Part shown: in pieces, positions 28,223 to 39,991 of the stretch
How the letters are laid out: each line of letters opens with the position of its first letter
Numbering within the stretch: position 1 is the stretch's first letter
Assembly (NCBI RefSeq): GCF_005860775.1
Contig: NZ_VCHQ01000010.1
Coordinates: forward strand, 62,001-126,000
Direction of reading: 5' to 3'
DNA: 64,000 nucleotides
DNA from: Klebsiella indica
Lineage (GTDB): Bacteria; Pseudomonadota; Gammaproteobacteria; Enterobacterales; Enterobacteriaceae
Made by a program: the position numbers and the translations under genes
The notes under the pieces: model-generated
The model's input: only the letters and a program-made list of their open reading frames with translations
The model's database searches: none
What the model was told of the DNA's origin: nothing

Positions 28223-28978
28223 TGCGCCTTTTAACCATTGCCAGATGCGCCCTAACGTTTCATATCCCACCCGATCGCTATGCATCAGCCAAACGGGCGA
28301 AGGGATCGCCCGCTCCCATGGGTTAAGCGGGGACGTAATCGCCAGCTGGTTGGCAGGGGCGGGTAAAGGATTCAGCCCGACGTGATGAAAGAAAATCATT
28401 GCACGCGGCAGGTGCGAGGCGGAGGTTACCAGCAGAAAAGGTGCGCTGCCTATCGCCGCTTTTACCGCCGCGGCTTCCTCTTCGGTATCTTTGGGTTTAT
28501 CCAGCGTGATGATTTCGCTGCGCGGTATTCCCAGACTCTCCGCCACTCTGGCCCCGGCTTCAGCGGTGCTGACCGGGTTCGTTTTTGCTGCTGCACCGGT
28601 AAAAATGAGTTTCGCACCCGGATTCTCGTACCACAGACGGATCCCTTCCGTCAGTCGCGCCAGACTGTTGTTGATAAGATTTGAACTGGGGGCCCAGTCT
28701 GGATTCCAGGTGTAGCCGCCGCCGAGCACCACGACGTACTGCACGCGCTCGGTTCCGCGCCAGGTCGGGTATTTATCTTCGATTGGTTTTAACAAACTGT
28801 CGGCGACCGGTTGCAGGCTCAGCAGCAGCAACAATAGCCAGCCGAGGCTGACGCAGAGCTTGCCGGTGCGCTGGAAACGACTAAACCACAGGAGCGCGAT
28901 GCCGAATGCGATGAGCAGCAGCAGCAAGGGAAGCGGCAGCATCATACCGCCTAAAACCTTTTTCAGCGTAAAAAGCAT
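28199..28978 (-). CDS. elyC: ElyC (YcbC), DUF218 envelope biogenesis factor
   Basis: 259 residues from the ATG at 28978, which gives MLFTLKKVLGGMMLP as in E. coli; 11 further upstream codons are open but unsupported. Two hydrophobic segments near the N-terminus (about 10-30 and 38-55) anchor a periplasmic DUF218 domain containing VVLGGGYTWNPDWAPS. In E. coli loss of ElyC disturbs peptidoglycan assembly at low temperature. It is convergent with ycbJ, overlapping its stop by 24 bases, and divergent from cmoM. Confidence 0.93.
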   Translation of the reverse strand: MLFTLKKVLGGMMLPLPLLLLLIAFGIALLWFSRFQRTGKLCVSLGWLLLLLLSLQPVADSLLKPIEDKYPTWRGTERVQYVVVLGGGYTWNPDWAPSSNLINNSLARLTEGIRLWYENPGAKLIFTGAAAKTNPVSTAEAGARVAESLGIPRSEIITLDKPKDTEEEAAAVKAAIGSAPFLLVTSASHLPRAMIFFHHVGLNPLPAPANQLAITSPLNPWERAIPSPVWLMHSDRVGYETLGRIWQWLKGASGEPGQN

Positions 28979-29099
28979 GCCAGATGGTTCCTTTTTTAAC
29001 CATATAACCAAAGATATGCCCCGATCTTACAACAGATCGCTTCATTCTCCGCGTGGGTATGACAAAATAGCGACTTTGTGTTGGCTTGCGGAGTCACCT

Positions 29100-29879
29100 G
29101 TGCAGGATCGTAATTTCGATGATATTGCTGAAAAATTTTCGCGCAATATATACGGCACCACCAAAGGCCAGCTGCGGCAGGCAATCCTCTGGCAGGATTT
29201 GCAACCATTGCTGAATCAGATGGGGCCGGGGCCTTTGCAGATTCTTGATGCGGGCGGCGGCCAGGGGCAGACGGCGATCAAAGTGGCGGAAATGGGCCAT
29301 CATGTCACGTTATGCGATCTCTCTGGTGAAATGGTCACTCGCGCCCGGCAGGCGGCCGCTGATAAAGGTGTGATCGCTAACATGCATTTTGTACAATGCG
29401 CGGCTCAGGATATTGCGCGGCATTTGGAAAATCCGGTCGATCTGATACTGTTTCATGCGGTACTTGAGTGGGTGGCTGAGCCGCAGGCGGTGTTGCGTGC
29501 GCTGTGGTCGCGACTCCGCCCAGGCGGCGCGTTGTCGCTAATGTTCTACAATGCTAATGGCCTGTTGATGCACAATATGGTGGCCGGAAATTTCGACTAT
29601 GTGCAAATTGGCATGCCGAAAAAGAAAAAACGCACGCTGTCGCCGGACTATCCGCGCGATCCGCAGCAGGTCTACCGCTGGCTGGAGGAGATTGGCTGGC
29701 ATATTACCGGTAAGACCGGCGTGCGGGTGTTTCATGATTATCTGCGTGAAAAACACCAACAGCACGACAAGTATGCGGCGCTACTGGAGCTGGAAACGCG
29801 CTACTGTCGTCAGGAGCCGTATGTTAGCTTAGGCCGCTATATTCATGTCACCGCGCTTAAGCCGCAGATGCAAGGATAA
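29100..29879 (+). CDS. cmoM: CmoM (SmtA), tRNA uridine-34 5-oxyacetate carboxyl methyltransferase
   Basis: 259 residues from a GTG at 29100, giving a protein that reads MQDRNFDDIAEKFSRN as in E. coli. An ATG 240 bases upstream in the same frame would run back through elyC on the other strand and is not credible; GGAG precedes the GTG. CmoM is a class I SAM methyltransferase making the methyl ester of cmo5U34 in tRNAs. SAM motif I is LDAGGGQGQTA near residue 50. It sits four bases upstream of mukF and is the first gene of the cmoM-mukFEB run, as in E. coli. Confidence 0.94.
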   Translation: MQDRNFDDIAEKFSRNIYGTTKGQLRQAILWQDLQPLLNQMGPGPLQILDAGGGQGQTAIKVAEMGHHVTLCDLSGEMVTRARQAAADKGVIANMHFVQCAAQDIARHLENPVDLILFHAVLEWVAEPQAVLRALWSRLRPGGALSLMFYNANGLLMHNMVAGNFDYVQIGMPKKKKRTLSPDYPRDPQQVYRWLEEIGWHITGKTGVRVFHDYLREKHQQHDKYAALLELETRYCRQEPYVSLGRYIHVTALKPQMQG

Positions 29880-29882
29880 ACT

Positions 29883-31205
29883 ATGAGTGAATTTTCCCAG
29901 ACAGTCCCCGAACTGGTTGCCTGGGCCAGGAAAAATGATTTTTCTATTGCGCTGCCGGTCGACAGACTCTCTTTCCTGCTGGCAATTGCCACCCTGAACG
30001 GTGAGCGGATGGAAGGGGAAATGACCGAGGGAGAACTGGTGGATGCGTTCCGCCACGTCAGTGATGCGTTTGAGCAGACCAGCGAAACCATCAGCCAGCG
30101 CGCCAATAATGCGATTAACGATATGGTGCGCCAGCGTCTGCTGAACCGCTTTACCAGCGAAATCACCGAAGGGAATGCCATTTATCGCCTGACGCCGTTA
30201 GGGATCGGGATCACCGATTACTATATTCGCCAGCGCGAATTCTCCACGCTGCGCCTGTCGATGCAGCTATCAATCGTTGCCGGTGAGCTTAAACGCGCCG
30301 CCGACTCGGCGGAAGAGGGCGGCGATGAATTCCACTGGCATCGCAACGTTTTCGCTCCGCTGAAATACTCGGTGGCGGAAATCTTTGACAGTATCGACCT
30401 GACTCAACGGATCATGGATGAGCAGCAGCAACTGGTGAAAGATGATATTGCCCAGTTGTTGAACAAAGACTGGCGGGCGGCGATTTCCAGCTGTGAGCTG
30501 CTGTTGTCTGAAACGTCTGGTACCCTGCGTGAACTGCAGGATACGCTGGATGCCGCGGGCGATAAATTACAGGCGAACCTGCTGCGCATTCAGGACTCAA
30601 CCATGGCGCGTGACGATCTGAATTTTATCGATCGTCTGGTGTTCGATCTGCAAAGTAAGCTGGACCGTATCGTTAGCTGGGGCCAGCAGGCGATTGACCT
30701 GTGGATCGGCTACGATCGCCATGTGCATAAATTTATCCGTACCGCCATTGATATGGATAAAAATCGCGTCTTCGCCCAGCGCCTGCGTCAGTCGGTGCAA
30801 ACCTACTTTGACGCGCCATGGGCGCTAATCCATGCCAATGCCGATCGTCTGCTTGATATGCGCGATGAAGAGATGGCGCTGCACGATGAAGAGGTGACCG
30901 GGGAACTTCCTGCGGATCTGGAGTACGAAGAGTTTAACGAAATTCGCGAACAGCTTGCGGCGCTTATTGAAGGGCAACTGGCGGTTTACAAAGAGAAAGG
31001 AGTGCCGCTGGATCTCGGCCTGGTGGTTCGCGAATATCTGGCGCAGTATCCGCGTGCGCGCCACTTTGATGTTGCGCGAATTGTTGTCGACCAGGCGGTA
31101 CGTCTGGGCGTAGCGCAAGCAGATTTCACCGGACTGCCGGCAAAATGGCAGCCGATTAATGATTACGGAGCCAAGGTACAGGCGCATGTCATCGACAAAT
31201 ATTGA
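29883..31205 (+). CDS. mukF: MukF, kleisin subunit of the MukBEF condensin
   Basis: 440 residues, the E. coli length. MukF bridges the MukB heads and binds MukE dimers in the complex that organises the chromosome. The N-terminal winged-helix dimerisation domain, central helical region and C-terminal winged helix (ending VQAHVIDKY) all align to E. coli MukF. It starts 4 bases after cmoM, and the mukE start lies within its last 20 bases, so translation of the two is coupled. Confidence 0.98.
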   Translation: MSEFSQTVPELVAWARKNDFSIALPVDRLSFLLAIATLNGERMEGEMTEGELVDAFRHVSDAFEQTSETISQRANNAINDMVRQRLLNRFTSEITEGNAIYRLTPLGIGITDYYIRQREFSTLRLSMQLSIVAGELKRAADSAEEGGDEFHWHRNVFAPLKYSVAEIFDSIDLTQRIMDEQQQLVKDDIAQLLNKDWRAAISSCELLLSETSGTLRELQDTLDAAGDKLQANLLRIQDSTMARDDLNFIDRLVFDLQSKLDRIVSWGQQAIDLWIGYDRHVHKFIRTAIDMDKNRVFAQRLRQSVQTYFDAPWALIHANADRLLDMRDEEMALHDEEVTGELPADLEYEEFNEIREQLAALIEGQLAVYKEKGVPLDLGLVVREYLAQYPRARHFDVARIVVDQAVRLGVAQADFTGLPAKWQPINDYGAKVQAHVIDKY

Positions 31206-31890
31206 ACAAGTGATGCCGGTTAAACTGGCGCAAGCGTTGGCTAATCCGTTATTTCCGGCGCTGGATAGCGCCCTGCGCTCGGGCCGTCATATCGGCCTTG
31301 ACGAGCTGGATAATCACGCATTTTTAATGGATTTTCAGGATTACCTGGAAGAGTTTTATGCTCGCTACAACGTTGAGCTGATTCGCGCGCCGGAGGGCTT
31401 TTTCTATCTGCGCCCGCGTTCGACCACGCTGATCCCACGCTCAGTGCTTTCAGAGCTGGATATGATGGTCGGCAAAATTCTTTGCTACCTCTACCTCAGC
31501 CCGGAGCGTCTGGCTAACGAAGGTATCTTCACTCAGCAGGAGCTTTACGACGAGCTGCTGACCCTGGCGGATGAAGCCAAATTGCTGAAGCTGGTTAACA
31601 ACCGCTCCACCGGTTCCGATCTCGATCGGCAGAAGCTACAGGAGAAGATGCGCGCCTCGCTCAATCGCTTACGTCGTCTCGGCATGGTGTGGTTTATGGG
31701 CCACGACAGCAGCAAATTCCGCATAACTGAATCGGTCTTCCGCTTCGGCGCTGACGTTCGCGTCGGCGACGATCCGCGCGAAGCGCAGCTGCGGATGATC
31801 CGCGATGGTGAAGCCATGGCGCTGGAAAATCGCCTGCAGCTCAATGACGAGAATGAAGAGAATCAGCCGGATAGCGGGGAGGAAGAGTAA
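31186..31890 (+). CDS. mukE: MukE, accessory subunit of the MukBEF condensin
   Basis: 234 residues from the ATG at 31186 ([16 protein letters not shown]), the E. coli start; an ATG nine codons earlier is in frame but lies further inside mukF. MukE is a double winged-helix protein that binds MukF and modulates MukB ATPase. The acidic C-terminal tail ([15 protein letters not shown]) is present. Its start overlaps mukF by 20 bases and its last base is the first base of mukB, so the three genes form a tightly coupled operon. Confidence 0.97.
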   Translation: MSSTNIEQVMPVKLAQALANPLFPALDSALRSGRHIGLDELDNHAFLMDFQDYLEEFYARYNVELIRAPEGFFYLRPRSTTLIPRSVLSELDMMVGKILCYLYLSPERLANEGIFTQQELYDELLTLADEAKLLKLVNNRSTGSDLDRQKLQEKMRASLNRLRRLGMVWFMGHDSSKFRITESVFRFGADVRVGDDPREAQLRMIRDGEAMALENRLQLNDENEENQPDSGEEE

Positions 31891-34800
31891 TGATTGAACG
31901 CGGAAAATTTCGCTCGCTGACGCTGGTTAACTGGAACGGTTTTTTTGCCCGTACCTTTGATCTTGATGAATTAGTGACCACGCTTTCCGGCGGTAACGGT
32001 GCCGGTAAATCCACCACGATGGCGGCTTTCGTCACCGCGCTGATCCCGGATCTGACGCTGCTGCACTTCCGCAATACCACGGAAGCCGGTGCGACCAGCG
32101 GTTCGCGCGATAAAGGCCTGCACGGTAAGCTGCGTGCCGGGGTCTGTTATTCGGTGCTGGACGTTATTAATTCTCGCCACCAGCGCGTGGTGGTTGGGGT
32201 GCGTCTGCAGCAGGTCGCCGGTCGCGATCGCAAGGTCGATATCAAGCCTTTTGCTATTCAGGGTCTGCCCACCGCCATTCAGCCAACTCAGTTGCTGACC
32301 GAAACCCTTAACGAACGTCAGGCGCGGGTGGTGACGCTCAACGAGCTGAAAGAGAAGCTCGAAGCGATGGAAGGGGTGCAGTTCAAACAGTTTAACTCCA
32401 TTACCGAGTATCACTCGCTGATGTTCGATCTTGGCGTGGTGGCCCGCCGTCTGCGCTCAGCCTCGGACCGTAGCAAATACTATCGCCTGATTGAAGCTTC
32501 TCTGTACGGCGGGATTTCGAGCACCATTACCCGCTCGTTGCGCGACTACCTGCTGCCGGAAAACAGCGGCGTGCGCAAAGCGTTCCAGGATATGGAAGCG
32601 GCGCTGCGTGAAAACCGCATGACGCTGGAAGCCATCCGCGTCACGCAGTCTGACCGCGATCTGTTCAAACATCTGATCAGCGAAGCCACCAACTATGTCG
32701 CGGCTGATTATATGCGTCACGCCAATGAGCGACGCATTCATCTCGACAAAGCGCTGGAATATCGTCGCGAGCTGTTTACCTCCCGGTCACAGCTTGCCGC
32801 TGAACAGTACAAGCACGTTGATATGGCGCGCGAGTTACAGGAGCATAACGGTGCGGAAGGCGATCTGGAAGCCGATTATCAGGCTGCCAGTGACCATCTG
32901 AACCTGGTGCAGACCGCGCTGCGTCAGCAGGAAAAAATCGAGCGCTATGAGGCGGATCTTGACGAACTGCAAATTCGTCTCGAAGAGCAAAATGAAGTCG
33001 TTGCCGAAGCGGCGGATCGTCAGGAAGAGAACGAAGCCCGCGCCGAGGCCGCCGAGCTGGAAGTGGATGAGCTGAAAAACCAGCTTGCCGACTATCAGCA
33101 GGCGCTGGATGTGCAGCAGACCCGTGCGATTCAGTACAATCAGGCGCTACAGGCGCTGGAACGGGCAAAAGCCCTGTGTCACCTGCCGGATTTAACTCCG
33201 GAGAGCGCCGACCAGTGGCTGGAAACCTTCCAGGCGAAAGAGCAGGAAGCGACGGAGAAAATGCTGTCGCTGGAACAGAAAATAAGCGTGGCGCAGACCG
33301 CGCACAGTCAGTTTGAACAGGCGTACCAACTGGTGGCGGAGATCAACGGTCCGTTGGCGCGTAATGAAGCCTGGGACGTGGCGCGCGAACTGCTGCGCGA
33401 GGGCGTCAATCAACGGCATCAGGCAGAACAAGCTTCCGGGCTGCGCAGCCGTCTGACGGAACTGGAACAGCGCCTGCGTGAACAGCAGGATGCCGAGCGC
33501 CAGCTGAATGAGTTTTGTAAGCGCCAGGGCAAACGCTACGATATTGACGAACTGGAAGCCCTGCACCAGGAGCTGGAAGCCCGCATAGCCTCGCTCTCCG
33601 ACAGCGTTTCCACCGCCAGCGAACGGCGGATGGCCCTGCGTCAGGAACTGGAACAACTGCAATCGCGCACGCAAACCCTGATGCGTCGCGCGCCCATTTG
33701 GCTGGCGGCGCAGAACAGCCTCAATCAGCTGTGCGAGCAGAGCGGCGAGCAGTTTGAATCAAGCCAGGACGTCACCGAATATCTTCAGCAACTGCTGGAG
33801 CGCGAACGGGAGGCCATCGTCGAGCGTGACGACGTGGGCGCCCGCAAGCGTGCTATCGATGAAGAAATTGAGCGCCTCAGCCAGCCGGGCGGTTCGGAAG
33901 ATCCGCGTCTGAATGCCCTTGCGGAACGTTTCGGCGGCGTGCTGCTGTCAGAAATCTATGACGACGTTAGCCTCGATGATGCTCCGTACTTCTCCGCGTT
34001 ATATGGCCCGTCGCGCCACGCGATAGTCGTGCCGGATCTGTCACTCATCGCTGAACAACTGGAAGGGCTGGAAGATTGTCCTGAAGATCTCTATTTGATC
34101 GAAGGGGATCCGCAGTCATTTGATGACAGCGTATTCAGTGTCGATGAGCTGGAAAAAGCGGTTGTCGTTAAAATTGCCGATCGTCAGTGGCGCTATTCAC
34201 GTTTTCCGACGCTGCCGCTGTTTGGCCGCGCCGCTCGCGAAAGCCGCGTTGAAATGCTGCACGCCGAGCGCGAAAGCCTCTCTGAGCGTTTTGCGACGCT
34301 GTCGTTTGATGTGCAAAAAACGCAGCGCCTGCATCAGGCTTTCAGCCGTTTTATCGGCAATCATCTGGCGGTAGCCTTTGAGGACGACCCGGAAGAAGAA
34401 ATTCGCAAACTCAATACCCGTCGCGGCGAGCTGGAGCGGGCGCTGAGCGCGCACGAGAGCGATAATCAGCAGAACCGCGTGCAGTACGAGCAGGCAAAAG
34501 AGGGCGTTTCCGCTTTGAACCGCCTGCTGCCGCGTCTGAATCTGCTGGCTGATGACTCGCTGGCCGATCGCGTTGATGAAATTCAGGCGCGCCTTGATGA
34601 AGCGCAGGAAGCCGCGCGTTTCGTGCAGCAGCATGGCAATCAACTGGCGAAGCTGGAGCCGATGGTTTCTGTTCTCCAGAGCGATCCGGAACAGTTTGAA
34701 CAACTGAAAGAAGATTATGCGTATTCGCAGCAGACCCAGCGCGATGCGCGCCAACAGGCGTTTGCGCTGAGTGAAGTGGTGCAGCGCCGGGCTCATTTTA

Positions 34801-36338
34801 GCTATTCTGACTCTGCAGAGATGCTAAGCGGTAATAGCGATCTCAACGAGAAACTGCGCCAGCGTCTGGAGCAGGCGGAAGCGGAACGCGCCCGCGCCCG
34901 TGAAGCGCTGCGTACTCACGCTACGCAGCTCAACCAGTACAATCAGGTGCTGGCGTCGCTGAAAAGCTCGTATGACACCAAAAAAGAACTGCTCAATGAT
35001 CTGCATAAGGAGCTTCAGGATATCGGCGTACGCGCTGACGCCGGTGCCGAAGAGCGCGCCCGTCTGCGCCGCGATGAGCTCCACGCGCAGCTCAGCAACA
35101 ACCGTGCGCGGCGTAATCAGTTAGAAAAAGCGCTAACCTTCTGCGAAGCGGAAATGGACAACCTGACCCGCAAGCTGCGTAAGCTGGATCGCGATTATTG
35201 TGAGATGCGCGAACAGGTGGTTAGCGCCAAAGCGGGCTGGTGTGCGGTGATGCGGCTGGTGAAAGACAACGGTGTGGAGCGTCGTCTGCACCGTCGCGAG
35301 CTGGCTTACCTCTCCGCTGATGAACTGCGTTCAATGTCGGATAAGGCGCTCGGCGCGCTGCGTCTGGCGGTGGCCGATAACGAACATTTGCGCGATGTGC
35401 TGCGTATTTCTGAAGATCCGAAGCGCCCGGAACGCAAAATTCAGTTCTTTGTCGCTGTTTATCAGCATCTGCGCGAACGTATTCGTCAGGATATCATCCG
35501 TACCGACGATCCGGTGGAAGCGATTGAGCAGATGGAGATCGAACTCAGCCGCCTGACGGAAGAGCTGACCAACCGCGAGCAGAAGCTGGCCATCAGCTCC
35601 CGTAGCGTGGCCAACATCATTCGTAAGACCATCCAGCGCGAGCAGAACCGTATTCGTATGCTCAACCAGGGGCTACAGAGCGTTTCCTTCGGTCAGGTCA
35701 ACAGCGTGCGTCTGAACGTCAACGTGCGGGAAACTCACGCGATGCTGCTGGGCGTGCTGTCAGAACAACATGAACAGCATCAGGATCTGTTCAACAGCAA
35801 CCGTCTGACCTTCTCGGAAGCGCTGGCGAAACTTTATCAGCGCCTGAATCCGCAGATTGATATGGGGCAGCGTACGCCGCAAACCATTGGCGAAGAGCTG
35901 CTGGATTACCGCAACTATCTGGAAATGGAAGTGGAAGTTAACCGTGGCTCAGACGGCTGGCTGCGCGCGGAATCCGGAGCGCTTTCTACCGGCGAGGCTA
36001 TCGGTACCGGGATGTCGATTCTGGTGATGGTGGTGCAGAGCTGGGAAGATGAATCCCTGCGCCTGCGCGGTAAGGATATCTCTCCTTGCCGTCTGCTGTT
36101 TCTTGATGAGGCGGCGCGTCTGGATGCCCGCTCTATCGCCACGCTATTTGAGTTGTGCGATCGTCTGGAGATGCAGTTAATTATCGCGGCGCCGGAAAAC
36201 ATCAGCCCGGAAAAAGGCACCACCTATAAACTGGTGCGTAAGGTGGTGAATAATCACGAGCATGTGCATGTGGTGGGGCTGCGCGGCTTTGCACCACAGC
36301 TGCCCGAAACGCTGCCGGGAACGGCAAACGCTTCATAA
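31890..36338 (+). CDS. mukB: MukB, SMC-like chromosome partition protein
   Basis: 1482 residues, four fewer than E. coli MukB. The N-terminal head has Walker [15 protein letters not shown] (about 33-46). Long coiled coils run from about 270 to 640 and 800 to 1100 on either side of the hinge (about 645-780, beginning after the QPGGSEDP segment). The C-terminal head carries the ABC signature [12 protein letters not shown] and Walker [12 protein letters not shown]. MukB forms the ATP-driven DNA-loop extruding core with MukE and MukF, works with topoisomerase IV, and is displaced from Ter by MatP, whose gene is also in this window at 62670. A terminator follows. Confidence 0.98.
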   Translation: MIERGKFRSLTLVNWNGFFARTFDLDELVTTLSGGNGAGKSTTMAAFVTALIPDLTLLHFRNTTEAGATSGSRDKGLHGKLRAGVCYSVLDVINSRHQRVVVGVRLQQVAGRDRKVDIKPFAIQGLPTAIQPTQLLTETLNERQARVVTLNELKEKLEAMEGVQFKQFNSITEYHSLMFDLGVVARRLRSASDRSKYYRLIEASLYGGISSTITRSLRDYLLPENSGVRKAFQDMEAALRENRMTLEAIRVTQSDRDLFKHLISEATNYVAADYMRHANERRIHLDKALEYRRELFTSRSQLAAEQYKHVDMARELQEHNGAEGDLEADYQAASDHLNLVQTALRQQEKIERYEADLDELQIRLEEQNEVVAEAADRQEENEARAEAAELEVDELKNQLADYQQALDVQQTRAIQYNQALQALERAKALCHLPDLTPESADQWLETFQAKEQEATEKMLSLEQKISVAQTAHSQFEQAYQLVAEINGPLARNEAWDVARELLREGVNQRHQAEQASGLRSRLTELEQRLREQQDAERQLNEFCKRQGKRYDIDELEALHQELEARIASLSDSVSTASERRMALRQELEQLQSRTQTLMRRAPIWLAAQNSLNQLCEQSGEQFESSQDVTEYLQQLLEREREAIVERDDVGARKRAIDEEIERLSQPGGSEDPRLNALAERFGGVLLSEIYDDVSLDDAPYFSALYGPSRHAIVVPDLSLIAEQLEGLEDCPEDLYLIEGDPQSFDDSVFSVDELEKAVVVKIADRQWRYSRFPTLPLFGRAARESRVEMLHAERESLSERFATLSFDVQKTQRLHQAFSRFIGNHLAVAFEDDPEEEIRKLNTRRGELERALSAHESDNQQNRVQYEQAKEGVSALNRLLPRLNLLADDSLADRVDEIQARLDEAQEAARFVQQHGNQLAKLEPMVSVLQSDPEQFEQLKEDYAYSQQTQRDARQQAFALSEVVQRRAHFSYSDSAEMLSGNSDLNEKLRQRLEQAEAERARAREALRTHATQLNQYNQVLASLKSSYDTKKELLNDLHKELQDIGVRADAGAEERARLRRDELHAQLSNNRARRNQLEKALTFCEAEMDNLTRKLRKLDRDYCEMREQVVSAKAGWCAVMRLVKDNGVERRLHRRELAYLSADELRSMSDKALGALRLAVADNEHLRDVLRISEDPKRPERKIQFFVAVYQHLRERIRQDIIRTDDPVEAIEQMEIELSRLTEELTNREQKLAISSRSVANIIRKTIQREQNRIRMLNQGLQSVSFGQVNSVRLNVNVRETHAMLLGVLSEQHEQHQDLFNSNRLTFSEALAKLYQRLNPQIDMGQRTPQTIGEELLDYRNYLEMEVEVNRGSDGWLRAESGALSTGEAIGTGMSILVMVVQSWEDESLRLRGKDISPCRLLFLDEAARLDARSIATLFELCDRLEMQLIIAAPENISPEKGTTYKLVRKVVNNHEHVHVVGLRGFAPQLPETLPGTANAS

Positions 36339-36359
36339 GGTTATTCAATGACCAGACAC

Positions 36360-36386
36360 AAGGGCGGCGCGATGTCGCCCTTTTTG
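36360..36386 (+). terminator. Intrinsic terminator of the cmoM-mukFEB operon
   Basis: AAGGGCG (36360-36366) and CGCCCTT (36376-36382) pair, with TTTTT at 36381-36385, 22 bases after the mukB stop. Confidence 0.85.
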
Positions 36387-36522
36387 TTAGCGGTAACGCG
36401 ATTTTAGGATTGTATAATCTTTTAACTTCTTTACATTTGGGAAGGCAAACGCGTTTTCATCTTCATATACTGAATTTAAGCTCCATTTTTGTGGGCAGCA
36501 ATGTGTTAACAGGGGGCAAGGG

Positions 36523-38313
36523 ATGTTGCTAAAGAAACGGTATGGTCGTCAATTATCAGTGCTCAGCCTGAGCCTGGTTTTTGCATTTGCTCCACTGTTT
36601 AAGGTCCAGGCCGAAGAGCCTGAAGTTGTACCAGCAGATAGCTCCGCGGCGATTGGCGAGATATCGTCCGCGCTGAGTCAGAGCGCCAGTCAGTCGGCGG
36701 CGGTCGAGAAGATGGCTGGCGAGCAGACGCTTCCTGCTGATGCGGCGGCAAAAAGCCGCGCCGAGATTCAGGTGCTGCTGCCATCCGGGTATCAACCCGT
36801 ATTTATCAATCCGCTGGTCTCGCTGTATGCAGCGAGAGGCATGAAGCCGATGTGGGATAATCGTGAGGCGGTACAGGCGTTTCAACAGCAGCTGGCTGAA
36901 GTCGCTATCGCCGGATTTCAGCCGCAGTTTACCACCTGGGTCGAGTTATTGACCGATCCTTCGGTGAACGGCATGGCGCGTGATATTGTGCTATCAGACG
37001 CCATGATGGGCTATCTGTATTTTATTAGCGGCATTCCAACTCAGGGCAACCGTTGGCTGTATGGTACAAAACCCTACGTGATGTCGACGCCGCCGCTGTC
37101 GGTCATTAACCAGTGGCAACTGGCGCTGGATAACGGTTCGTTGCCGCAGTTTATTGCCGGTCTGGCGCCGCAGCATCCGCAATACGCCGCTATGCACCAG
37201 GCGCTACTGGCGCTGGTTGCTGATTCCCGCCCATGGCCGCAGCTGATCAGCAAGAGAGCGTTACGTCCCGGTGAATGGAGCAATGATGTCGGTGCGCTGC
37301 GTGAAATTTTACAGCGCACCGGTATGCTGGATGATGCCGCCAAAATTGTTTTGCCCGGCGAGGCGGTCAGTTCATCTGCCGGGAAAAAGAGGCAGAATAA
37401 CGATCGTGGCGTGTACGATCGTCAGTTAGTTGCAGGCGTTAAGCGTTTTCAGGCGTGGCAGGGATTGGGTGTCGATGGCGTGATTGGCCAGTCTACTCGC
37501 GACTGGCTTAACGTTTCGCCCGCGCAGCGCGCCGGGGTGCTGGCGCTGAACATTCAGCGTTTGCGCCTGCTGCCGGGTAATCTTTCAACCGTCATTATGG
37601 TGAACATTCCTGCTTTCTCGCTGGTTTATTACCAGAATGGCAGTCAGGTGCTGGCATCGCGGGTTATTGTTGGCCGTCCGGATCGCAAAACGCCGATGAT
37701 GAGTAGTGCGCTGAATAATGTGGTGGTTAACCCACCGTGGAATGTACCTCCAACGCTGGCGCGCAAAGATATCCTGCCAAAGGTACGCAATAACCCTGGC
37801 TATCTTGAACAGCACGGTTATACGGTGTTGCGTGGCTGGAATAGTAAAGAGGCGATCGACCCCTGGCAGGTTGACTGGGAGACGATAACGGCGTCGAATT
37901 TGCCGTTCCGCTTCCAGCAGGCGCCTGGCGCGCACAACTCTCTGGGGCGATATAAATTCAATATGCCAAGTTCGGACGCGATTTATCTACATGATACGCC
38001 GAACCATAACCTGTTCCAGAAAGATGTACGGGCGTTAAGCTCAGGATGTGTGCGTGTAAATAAAGCCTCGGAGCTGGCGAATATGCTTTTGCAGGATGCG
38101 GGCTGGAACGATGCACGAATTTCAGATGCGCTCAAACAGGGGAATACGCGCTACGTTAATATTCGTCAGAACATTCCGGTTAATCTCTATTATTTGACCG
38201 CATTTGTCGGCGCGGACGGGCGTACACAATATCGAACAGATATTTACAATTACGATCTCACCGCGCGATCCAGCGCACAAATCCTGGCAAAAGCCGAACA
38301 ATTAATCAGATAA
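36523..38313 (+). CDS. ldtD: LdtD (YcbB), L,D-transpeptidase
   Basis: 596 residues, about 19 fewer than E. coli LdtD; the difference is mainly in the low-complexity linker around residues 280-305, after AKIVLPGE, and in the N-terminal region. It makes 3-3 (meso-DAP to meso-DAP) crosslinks in peptidoglycan in the periplasm. An N-terminal signal or anchor segment covers about 12-30. A peptidoglycan-binding domain ([24 protein letters not shown]) is followed by the YkuD catalytic domain with HDTPNH (His490) and SSGCVRV; the nucleophile is Cys509. Next to mepK, another cell-wall enzyme, as in E. coli. Probably its own transcript, ended by a hairpin at 38358. Confidence 0.96.
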   Translation: MLLKKRYGRQLSVLSLSLVFAFAPLFKVQAEEPEVVPADSSAAIGEISSALSQSASQSAAVEKMAGEQTLPADAAAKSRAEIQVLLPSGYQPVFINPLVSLYAARGMKPMWDNREAVQAFQQQLAEVAIAGFQPQFTTWVELLTDPSVNGMARDIVLSDAMMGYLYFISGIPTQGNRWLYGTKPYVMSTPPLSVINQWQLALDNGSLPQFIAGLAPQHPQYAAMHQALLALVADSRPWPQLISKRALRPGEWSNDVGALREILQRTGMLDDAAKIVLPGEAVSSSAGKKRQNNDRGVYDRQLVAGVKRFQAWQGLGVDGVIGQSTRDWLNVSPAQRAGVLALNIQRLRLLPGNLSTVIMVNIPAFSLVYYQNGSQVLASRVIVGRPDRKTPMMSSALNNVVVNPPWNVPPTLARKDILPKVRNNPGYLEQHGYTVLRGWNSKEAIDPWQVDWETITASNLPFRFQQAPGAHNSLGRYKFNMPSSDAIYLHDTPNHNLFQKDVRALSSGCVRVNKASELANMLLQDAGWNDARISDALKQGNTRYVNIRQNIPVNLYYLTAFVGADGRTQYRTDIYNYDLTARSSAQILAKAEQLIR

Positions 38314-38707
38314 ATGAAGTAGTTCAACGAATTCGGTTGTCTTATTCCTGTGTGAAAACGGGCCTTATTGTCTGTAAGGCCCGTGTTTACTGGGGAGAGG
38401 CTGCCTTGACGTTGGCAATAATGCCCGGTAAGGTGCTTTTCGTGCGCCAGAAGTGCATATATAGCCAAAATAATTCGCGTTGCAGGTGTTCCGGTAAGAT
38501 ATTCGGGTGAATGCGTGTAGTTAACGTATCAGCAACGTGATCTATGACGGCTATATATATCATTCCGCAAACTGCTGCGGCGGTATGCAGAACATGTTCT
38601 GTGGTTGAGATTTATTAGCCACCAACGGAACCATTGTCTGCCTGCGGCTAACGGGGGAGTTAGCGGAAAAATATATTACGATTCATTTACCTGTAGACCT
38701 GATTATC
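38314..38707 (+). other. ldtD-mepK intergenic region
   Basis: 394 bases with no credible gene. It holds a terminator-like hairpin (38358-38387) and a stretch at about 38458-38486 that resembles the beginning of a repeated enterobacterial intergenic sequence (see findings). A mepK promoter is expected in the last 150 bases but I could not place it. Confidence 0.55.
38358..38387 (+). terminator. Terminator-like hairpin after ldtD
   Basis: ACGGGCCTTA (38358-38367) pairs with TAAGGCCCGT (38375-38384), followed by GTTT, 45 bases after the ldtD stop. A strong stem with a short T run. Confidence 0.7.
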
Positions 38708-39259
38708 ATGGACAAATTTGACGCTAATCGCCGCAAACTGCTGGCGTTAGGTGGTGCTGCCCTCGGTGCTGCTGCCATTCTGCCTGCGCCGGCATTTGCC
38801 ACCCTCTCGACCTCCCGACCGCGTATTTTGACGCTGAATAACCTGCATACTGGTGAATCACTCAAGGCAGAGTTTTTCGATGGCAGAGGCTATATTCAGG
38901 ATGAATTAGCAAGACTTAACCACTTTTTCCGCGATTATCGCGCGAATAAGATTAAATCTATCGATCCTGGTTTGTTCGATCAGCTCTATCGCTTGCAGGG
39001 ATTACTTGGCACCAATAAACCTGTCCAGCTTATTTCTGGTTATCGTTCTGTTGATACCAATAATGAGCTTCGCGCACGGAGTCGCGGTGTGGCAAAACAT
39101 AGCTACCACACTAAGGGCCAGGCCATGGATTTCCATATTGAAGGTATTTCGTTAAGCAATGTTCGCAAAGCGGCGTTATCTATGCGCGCTGGTGGTGTAG
39201 GATACTATCCACGTAGCAACTTTGTGCATATTGATACCGGTCCAGTACGGCACTGGTAA
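38708..39259 (+). CDS. mepK: MepK (YcbK), murein DD-endopeptidase / 3-3 crosslink hydrolase
   Basis: 183 residues. MepK is a zinc peptidase of the M15 family that cuts peptide crosslinks in murein, with a preference in E. coli for the 3-3 bonds that enzymes such as LdtD make. A twin-arginine type signal is at the N-terminus ([20 protein letters not shown], with a cleavage after AFA near residue 31). Likely zinc ligands are in [13 protein letters not shown] (His and Asp) and FVHID near the C-terminus. Placement beside ldtD pairs a 3-3 crosslink maker and cutter. Followed 13 bases later by gloC. Confidence 0.95.
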   Translation: MDKFDANRRKLLALGGAALGAAAILPAPAFATLSTSRPRILTLNNLHTGESLKAEFFDGRGYIQDELARLNHFFRDYRANKIKSIDPGLFDQLYRLQGLLGTNKPVQLISGYRSVDTNNELRARSRGVAKHSYHTKGQAMDFHIEGISLSNVRKAALSMRAGGVGYYPRSNFVHIDTGPVRHW

Positions 39260-39272
39260 CGAAAGGAGCATC

Positions 39273-39920
39273 ATGAACTATCGTATTATTCCGGTTACCG
39301 CGTTCGCGCAGAATTGTTCCTTAATCTGGTGTGAACAAACCCGGCTGGCGGCGCTGGTCGATCCCGGTGGTGACGCTGAACGGATCAAACAAGCGGTTAC
39401 CGCAGCGGGCGTTTGCCTGACGCAGATCCTGCTTACGCACGGTCATCTTGATCATGTTGGCGCTGCGGCTGAGCTGGCGCAACACTATGCTGTGCCGATT
39501 ATCGGTCCGGAAAAAGAAGATGAGTTCTGGCTGGAAGGATTGCCCGCGCAAAGCCGGATGTTTGGTCTGGAAGATTGTCCACCGTTGCAGCCGGATCGCT
39601 GGCTGAATGAAGGCGATGTGGTTAGCGTGGGCAATGTGTCTCTACAGGTGCTGCACTGTCCCGGCCATACGCCTGGACATGTCGTCTTCTTTGATGAGAC
39701 TTCCCGTCTGCTGATTTCTGGCGATGTGATTTTTAAAGGCGGAGTAGGGCGCAGCGACTTCCCGCGCGGCAATCATGGCCAACTGATAGAGGCTATAAAG
39801 CGTAAATTATTGCCGCTGGGCGATGATGTGTCGTTTATCCCCGGTCATGGCCCCGAGTCAACTCTCGGTTATGAGCGTCTGCACAACCCTTTCCTGCAGG
39901 ATGAAATGCCGGTCTGGTAA
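39273..39920 (+). CDS. gloC: GloC (YcbL), type II glyoxalase, metallo-beta-lactamase fold
   Basis: 215 residues from the ATG at 39273, preceded by AAAGGAG; upstream in-frame codons overlap mepK and are not needed. The fold is shown by THGHLDHVG (HxHxDH metal motif near residue 53), [16 protein letters not shown] and [10 protein letters not shown]. coli GloC hydrolyses S-lactoylglutathione, the last step of methylglyoxal detoxification. It ends 26 bases before a bidirectional terminator shared with aspC. Confidence 0.95.
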   Translation: MNYRIIPVTAFAQNCSLIWCEQTRLAALVDPGGDAERIKQAVTAAGVCLTQILLTHGHLDHVGAAAELAQHYAVPIIGPEKEDEFWLEGLPAQSRMFGLEDCPPLQPDRWLNEGDVVSVGNVSLQVLHCPGHTPGHVVFFDETSRLLISGDVIFKGGVGRSDFPRGNHGQLIEAIKRKLLPLGDDVSFIPGHGPESTLGYERLHNPFLQDEMPVW

Positions 39921-39945
39921 TAATTGATATGGGCCACAGAATGCC

Positions 39946-39976
39946 AAAGGGCCGCAGATGCGGCCCTTTGTTTTTT
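39946..39976. terminator. Bidirectional terminator between gloC and aspC
   Basis: AAAGGGCCGC (39946-39955) pairs with GCGGCCCTTT (39960-39969), followed by six T residues on the + strand. On the minus strand TTTGGC follows, so it can serve both convergent genes, better for gloC. Confidence 0.88.
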
Positions 39977-39991
39977 CCCGCTACAGGAGGG

